The translations under genes and the position numbers were made by a program. From Candidatus Pseudolachnospira avium (GTDB lineage: Bacteria > Bacillota > Clostridia > Lachnospirales > Lachnospiraceae): a DNA stretch of 64,000 bases. This document shows positions 59,680-64,000 of the stretch, piece after piece; positions within the stretch are counted from its first letter, which is position 1, and each line of letters starts with the position of its first letter. The notes below the pieces were generated by a model. The model was not told where the DNA came from. It searched no databases and worked only from the letters and a program-made list of their open reading frames with translations. The DNA lies in NCBI GenBank assembly GCA_904420025.1, contig CAJFTW010000147.1, positions 1 through 64,000 on the forward strand. The letters run 5' to 3'.

Positions 59680-60912
59680 ATGAGTAAAAATCAGGATGTT
59701 TCCCGGGAAATCAAAAAAAGAGAGCTGCGCAGCCGAGTGGTTGCGGAACCGCCGGAGCCCTCCGAACAGGAGTTGGAGGCGATGCAGACGGAGGTTCGGC
59801 GCTATCGCCTGCGGCGGCTTTGCATTGGAGCGGCAGTGCTGGGCTGTGCCCTGCTCGTGTTCCTGCTGTGGAATTTTTTCACCAGCCGGATCCATTATGA
59901 GACTGCCGAGGTGGTGTGGGAGAAGGAGGCTGCGGGGGAGAGTACTTCCCAGTATGTGGATTTTGGGAGCGGCGTGCTCCAGTATGGCACGGACGGTATA
60001 TCCTACCTGGACAGCTCCGGAGAAACCGTCTGGAATTATGGCTATTCCATGCGGAACCCTTCGGTGACAGTCAACGGGGACTACGGGGCAGTGGCGGATC
60101 TGCGGTCCCAGACCGCCTATATTTTCTCCCTGGAAGGGGTGCAGGGAACAGTGCAGACCAACCTTTCCATTCTGAACTTTACGGTGTCCGCCCACGGCGT
60201 GCTGGCTCTGGTGCTGGACGATACGGACGCCAACTCCATTGAATTTTACGACCGGACTGGAATTAAACTGGATATCAGCGTGCGGACTGCTTTGGCTGGA
60301 GAGGGATACCCGCTGGATCTCTCCCTGTCCCCCACTGGTACCGGCCTGGCCGTGTCCATTGTCTACATGGACCAGGGAAGCCTCCAGAGCCGGGTGGCCT
60401 TCTACAATTTTGACGTGGGCAAGAATGAGGCGGATCGGGTGGTGGGCTATTTCCGCTACGGGGAAAGCCTGTTCCCGGAGGTCCGCTACCTGACGGATGA
60501 GCTGGTCTGTGCCTTTGGGGACAGCCAGGCCGTCCTCTACTCCCTGGCAGACCCGGCCCAGCCGGAGCAGATCGCGGAGATTGCCTGCACCGGGGAGGTG
60601 CGGAGCGTCATGACCACGGAGGATGCCATTGGCATTGTGGAGGCGGAGGGGGGCAGCTACCGGGTGCATCTGTACAACACCTCCGGGGAGGAGATCATGA
60701 GCGCGGAGATCCCTTTCCCCTATTCCTACGGGGAGTTCTCCGGCGATTACCTGGTGTTCTACAATGACACAGAATGCCTGGTGCTGGACTGGAGCGGGCA
60801 GGAAAAATTCCACGGCAGCCTGGAAGGCACCACCCGGAAAATCTATTTCCTGAGCCGCAGCCGTTTCCTGCAGTTCAGCAACCAGGGGCAAAAGGAGATC
60901 CGATTAAAATGA
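59680..60912 (+). CDS. Membrane-anchored DUF5711-like protein
   Basis: A basic cytoplasmic N-terminus of about 47 residues leads to one membrane helix (LCIGAAVLGCALLVFLLWNF). The 340-residue outer part has repeated strand patterns (GVLQYGTDGISYLDSSGETVWNYG and others) that suggest a beta-propeller, as in DUF5711. Its stop overlaps the kinase start as ATGA, so it may sense a signal for the kinase. This pairing is an inference from gene order. Confidence 0.8.
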   Translation: MSKNQDVSREIKKRELRSRVVAEPPEPSEQELEAMQTEVRRYRLRRLCIGAAVLGCALLVFLLWNFFTSRIHYETAEVVWEKEAAGESTSQYVDFGSGVLQYGTDGISYLDSSGETVWNYGYSMRNPSVTVNGDYGAVADLRSQTAYIFSLEGVQGTVQTNLSILNFTVSAHGVLALVLDDTDANSIEFYDRTGIKLDISVRTALAGEGYPLDLSLSPTGTGLAVSIVYMDQGSLQSRVAFYNFDVGKNEADRVVGYFRYGESLFPEVRYLTDELVCAFGDSQAVLYSLADPAQPEQIAEIACTGEVRSVMTTEDAIGIVEAEGGSYRVHLYNTSGEEIMSAEIPFPYSYGEFSGDYLVFYNDTECLVLDWSGQEKFHGSLEGTTRKIYFLSRSRFLQFSNQGQKEIRLK

Positions 60913-62399
60913 AATTAAAGACAAAACTGGCTGTTTCCTTCCTGGGGATTGTGCTGGCCCCGATTCTCCTGGTTTGGATTTCAGTGACCGTCATGGAGCA
61001 TTTTCAGATTCGGGCCCTCCGGGAGATTTATGGGATTGAGGATGCGGACAGCTTCTACTCCTCCGATTCCCTCCAGCTTTTTAATGCGCTGACCCAATCC
61101 ATGCGGGAAGAGGTAGAGCGGGTGATGGGGGAGGACACGGCGACTCTGGAGGATCCCGCTTATCTGGAAAACCTGAATCAAAGGCTGCTTTCCAAAAACT
61201 CCTACCTCATTGTGCGGAAGCAGGAGATGATTTTGTTTGCAGGCAGCGCGGCGGGGGAAGCGATTTATAACCGGCTGCCGCGATATGGCTGCGGTGTCAG
61301 CGCTTCAGACCAGGAATGCCTGTACCTGGGAGGAGAAAACCAAAATCTGGTGAGCCAGCAGGATTTCCTGTTCCCGGATGGCAGCGAGGGGAGCCTGTTT
61401 ATTGTGACGAATGTGGAGCTGGCCCTTCCCCAGCTGAGCAGCTTGGTTACGGATATGGTGTACCTGATTGTAATTGTGCTGATCCTCACGGCGCTGCTGC
61501 TGACTATCTGGCTGTACGGGTCCATCCTGCGGCCGCTGGGCACACTGAAGAAAGCCACCCGAGAGATCAAAAATGGAAATCTGGATTTTTCCATTGATGT
61601 CAGCGGCAAGGATGAGATCAGTGAGCTGTGCATGGACTTTGAGGAGATGCGGCTGCGGCTGAAGGAAAACTCGGAGGAGAAGATGCAGTATGACAGCGAC
61701 AACAAGGTGCTGATCAGCAACATCTCCCACGACCTGAAAACGCCCATCACCGCCATCAAGGGCTACGTGGAAGGGATTTTGGACGGGGTGGCCTCTTCTC
61801 CGGAGAAGCTGGATAAATATGTGAGAACCATCTATAATAAGGCTAACGATATGGACAAGCTCATTGACGAGCTGACCCTGTACTCTAAGATTGACACCAA
61901 CCGGATTCCCTACAATTTCACCAAGATCAAGGTCAACGACTATTTCAGCGACTGTGCTGAGGAGTTGGGGGTGGAGCTGGAGGCCCGGGGCATTGAGCTG
62001 ACCTATTACAACTACCTCACTGAGGATGTGACGGTGATCGGGGATACGGAGCAGCTGAAGCGGGTGATCAACAACATTATCAGTAACTCGGTGAAGTATA
62101 TGGATAAGAAGAAGGGAATCATCAATCTCCGGATCCGGGATGCGGGGGACTTTGTCCAGATTGAGATTGAGGACAATGGCCGGGGTATCTCGGTGAAGGA
62201 TCTGCCCTATATCTTTGACCGGTTTTACCGGGCAGACGCTTCCCGGAATTCGTCCACCGGCGGCAGCGGTATTGGCCTGTCCATCGTCAAAAAGATCATA
62301 GAGGACCACGGCGGCCGGATTTGGGCCACCAGCAAGGAAAACACCGGGACAATCATGCATTTTGTCCTGAGAAAATACCAGGAGGTACCTGTACAATGA
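60909..62399 (+). CDS. Sensor histidine kinase
   Basis: The start at 60909 overlaps the previous stop by four bases. The 496-residue protein has an N-terminal helix, an outer domain of about 150 residues, a second helix near residue 190, and a HAMP linker (ILRPLGTLKKATREIKNGNL). A HisKA domain carries the phosphorylated histidine in NISHDLKTPITAIKGYVEG. A HATPase domain has NIISNSVKYM, EDNGRGI and GGSGIGLSIVKKI. The cognate regulator follows with another ATGA overlap. Confidence 0.95.
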   Translation: MKLKTKLAVSFLGIVLAPILLVWISVTVMEHFQIRALREIYGIEDADSFYSSDSLQLFNALTQSMREEVERVMGEDTATLEDPAYLENLNQRLLSKNSYLIVRKQEMILFAGSAAGEAIYNRLPRYGCGVSASDQECLYLGGENQNLVSQQDFLFPDGSEGSLFIVTNVELALPQLSSLVTDMVYLIVIVLILTALLLTIWLYGSILRPLGTLKKATREIKNGNLDFSIDVSGKDEISELCMDFEEMRLRLKENSEEKMQYDSDNKVLISNISHDLKTPITAIKGYVEGILDGVASSPEKLDKYVRTIYNKANDMDKLIDELTLYSKIDTNRIPYNFTKIKVNDYFSDCAEELGVELEARGIELTYYNYLTEDVTVIGDTEQLKRVINNIISNSVKYMDKKKGIINLRIRDAGDFVQIEIEDNGRGISVKDLPYIFDRFYRADASRNSSTGGSGIGLSIVKKIIEDHGGRIWATSKENTGTIMHFVLRKYQEVPVQ

Positions 62400-63085
62400 G
62401 TAAAATTCTGATTGTAGAAGACGAAGAGAGCATTGCCGAGCTGGAGAAGGATTACCTGGAGCTCTCGGGTTTTGAGGTAGAGATTGAGAACAACGGGACC
62501 ACCGGGCTGACCCGGGCGCTGAAGGAGGACTTTGACCTGTTCATCCTGGATCTGATGCTGCCGGGAATGGATGGCTTTGAGATCTGCAAGAAAATCCGCC
62601 AGGAAAAGAACACCCCCATTCTCATGGTCTCTGCCAAGAAGGATGACATTGACAAGATCCGGGGCCTGGGCCTGGGGGCAGATGACTACATCACTAAGCC
62701 ATTTAGCCCCAGCGAACTGGTGGCCCGGGTAAAAGCCCATCTTTCGCGATATGACCGGCTTATTGGCAGCAATGTCCACAAAAACGAGGTCATTGAGATC
62801 CGAGGCTTAAAAATTGACAAAACCGCCCGGCGGGTCTGGGTCAACGGGGAGGAAAAGCAGTTTACCACCAAGGAGTTTGATCTGCTCACCTTTTTGGCGG
62901 AAAATCCAAACCGGGTATTTACCAAGGAGGAGCTGTTCCGGAACATTTGGGATATGGAGTCTATTGGAGATATTGCAACGGTGACGGTGCATATCAAGAA
63001 GATCCGGGAAAAAATCGAGTACGATACCTCTAAGCCCCAATATATTGAAACAATCTGGGGGGTGGGATACCGTTTTAAAATGTAA
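62396..63085 (+). CDS. OmpR-family response regulator
   Basis: The start at 62396 follows AGGAGGTACC. The receiver domain has the acidic pair VEDEES and the phosphorylated aspartate in LFILDLMLPGMDGFE, with KPFSPSELVARV near its end. The C-terminal winged helix matches OmpR proteins (FTTKEFDLLTFLAENPNRVF, then VTVHIKKIREKIE). It forms a three-gene operon with the DUF5711-like protein and the kinase. Confidence 0.95.
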   Translation: MSKILIVEDEESIAELEKDYLELSGFEVEIENNGTTGLTRALKEDFDLFILDLMLPGMDGFEICKKIRQEKNTPILMVSAKKDDIDKIRGLGLGADDYITKPFSPSELVARVKAHLSRYDRLIGSNVHKNEVIEIRGLKIDKTARRVWVNGEEKQFTTKEFDLLTFLAENPNRVFTKEELFRNIWDMESIGDIATVTVHIKKIREKIEYDTSKPQYIETIWGVGYRFKM

Positions 63086-63148
63086 AAATATTAATGATGT
63101 TATACGGGAGAGACAAGGGGAGGCGCCCATTTTTGGCGGTCCCCAGGG

Positions 63149-63177
63149 TTGAATTCTAGCCGCTTCTATGCTATGAT
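63149..63177 (+). promoter_or_regulatory. Promoter of proS
   Basis: TTGAAT at 63149-63154 and TATGAT at 63172-63177 are 17 bp apart, 29 bp before the start codon. A leader this short leaves no room for a T-box. Confidence 0.7.
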
Positions 63178-63206
63178 TAGCGGCAGGTTTATAAAGGAGA
63201 AGATGA

Positions 63207-64000
63207 ATGGCAAAGGAAAAGAAGTTGGTTGAGGCAATCACTCCCATGGGGGAGGATTTCGCCCAATGGTACACCGATGTGGTGAAGAAAGCGGAACTGG
63301 TAGAGTATTCCAGCGTTCGGGGCTGCATGATTCTGCGGCCGAACGGATATGCGATCTGGGAAAACATCACACACAAGCTGGATGCCCGGTTTAAGGCAGT
63401 GGGAGTGGAAAATGTGTCCCTGCCTCTGCTGATCCCGGAAAGCCTGCTGCAGAAAGAGAAGGATCATGTGGAAGGCTTTGCCCCGGAGGTGGCGTGGGTA
63501 ACCTATGGCGGCAATGAAAAACTGCCGGAACGGCTCTGCATCCGCCCCACCTCGGAAACGCTGTTCTGTGATCTCTATAAGAATATTGTGCAGTCCCACC
63601 GGGATCTGCCTAAATTGTACAATCAGTGGTGTTCCGTGGTGCGGTGGGAGAAGACTACCCGTCCCTTCCTGCGCACAACGGAGTTCCTGTGGCAGGAAGG
63701 CCATACGGCCCATGCCACAGCGGAGGACGCGGAAGATTTTACGATAAAAATCTTGAATATCTATGCGGATTTCTGTGAACAGGTGCTGGCTATCCCGGTG
63801 CTGCGGGGACAAAAAACCGACAAAGAGAAATTTGCGGGTGCTGAGTCTACTTATACCATTGAGTCTATGATGCACGACGGCAAGGCGCTGCAGTCCGGCA
63901 CCAGCCATTATTTTGGGGACGGATTTGCCCGGGCCTTTGGCATTCAGTATTCCGATAAGGACAACCAGCTTCAGTACGTGCACCAGACCTCCTGGGGCAT
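63207..64000 (+). CDS. proS: Prolyl-tRNA synthetase, eukaryote-like type, N-terminal part
   Basis: The ATG follows AAAGGAG, and the gene runs off the window edge. The visible 264 residues contain the class II motifs of the eukaryote/archaea-type enzyme: [42 protein letters not shown], and [26 protein letters not shown]. No editing insertion is seen between motifs 2 and 3 in the visible part, as expected for this type. Confidence 0.95.
   Translation, partial: MAKEKKLVEAITPMGEDFAQWYTDVVKKAELVEYSSVRGCMILRPNGYAIWENITHKLDARFKAVGVENVSLPLLIPESLLQKEKDHVEGFAPEVAWVTYGGNEKLPERLCIRPTSETLFCDLYKNIVQSHRDLPKLYNQWCSVVRWEKTTRPFLRTTEFLWQEGHTAHATAEDAEDFTIKILNIYADFCEQVLAIPVLRGQKTDKEKFAGAESTYTIESMMHDGKALQSGTSHYFGDGFARAFGIQYSDKDNQLQYVHQTSWG

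Noticed and set aside
63115-63145. T-box or terminator in the proS leader
   Set aside because: The promoter is only 29 bp before the start codon and the GGGGA/TCCCC hairpin upstream is not followed by a T-run.

Overview
The window looks like a chromosomal segment from a GC-rich, spore-forming member of the Clostridia, most likely Lachnospiraceae or a near relative. This is inferred from content, not from a database match. The supporting signs are a YyaC-type spore protein, a T-box leader on metG, manganese riboswitches, a PrpR-type sigma-54 activator, strong Shine-Dalgarno sites, a Tad pilus locus with DUF5702- and DUF6382/FHA-like members, and a eukaryote-like ProS. No rRNA, tRNA, CRISPR array or intact insertion sequence was seen.

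Layout. 1-7250: the end of a permease-like gene, an array of hairpin repeats, an AraC regulator fused to a GyrB-like ATPase module, a small zinc-ribbon membrane protein, a split transketolase, a DEDDh exonuclease and a secreted DUF4214/NlpC-like protein. 7250-8600: a manganese riboswitch with mntP, then an XRE regulator. 8977-16795: an accessory, phage-flavoured block. It holds a large peptidoglycan-binding/CHAP protein without a signal peptide, two paralogous membrane proteins, an ImmA/XRE pair, and a divergent Com-like zinc ribbon, sigma factor and holin behind a perfect consensus promoter. 16800-24740: a membrane protein, mgtE with an attenuator-like leader, and a two-gene operon for a sortase-type surface protein and a 1535-residue secreted metallophosphoesterase. 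24890-34957: a Tad/Flp pilus operon of eleven genes. 35040-46270: rhomboid protease, transaldolase, two lipoproteins, homocysteine methyltransferase, a P2-type cation ATPase, a TetR regulator behind a second manganese riboswitch, an unrecognised gene, rubredoxin, an alkyltransferase-like gene and a zinc-ribbon protein. 46270-54760: T-box, metG, tatD, rsmA, a lipoprotein, a proline/glutamate-rich protein, a YyaC-like protein and a LysM protein. 54760-64000: remnants of xre and lgt, an alpha/beta hydrolase behind a sigma-54 promoter with a PrpR-like activator, a phosphatase, a DUF5711-like/histidine kinase/response regulator operon, and the start of proS.

How parts work together. The two manganese riboswitches share nearly the same promoter and terminator architecture and probably link mntP export to a TetR regulator that lies divergent to a P-type ATPase. 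The 8977-16795 block resembles toxin or lysis cassettes in which an alternative sigma factor and a holin release a signal-less protein; the ImmA/XRE pair would be its switch. That is an inference.

Two repeat families deserve attention. A 49-bp double-hairpin unit sits as a triple array just upstream of the Shine-Dalgarno sites of xre (15090) and transaldolase, and one copy lies before an internal start inside the AraC-ATPase gene. A second family, with a palindromic GC-rich core hairpin, occurs five times, twice close to start sites.
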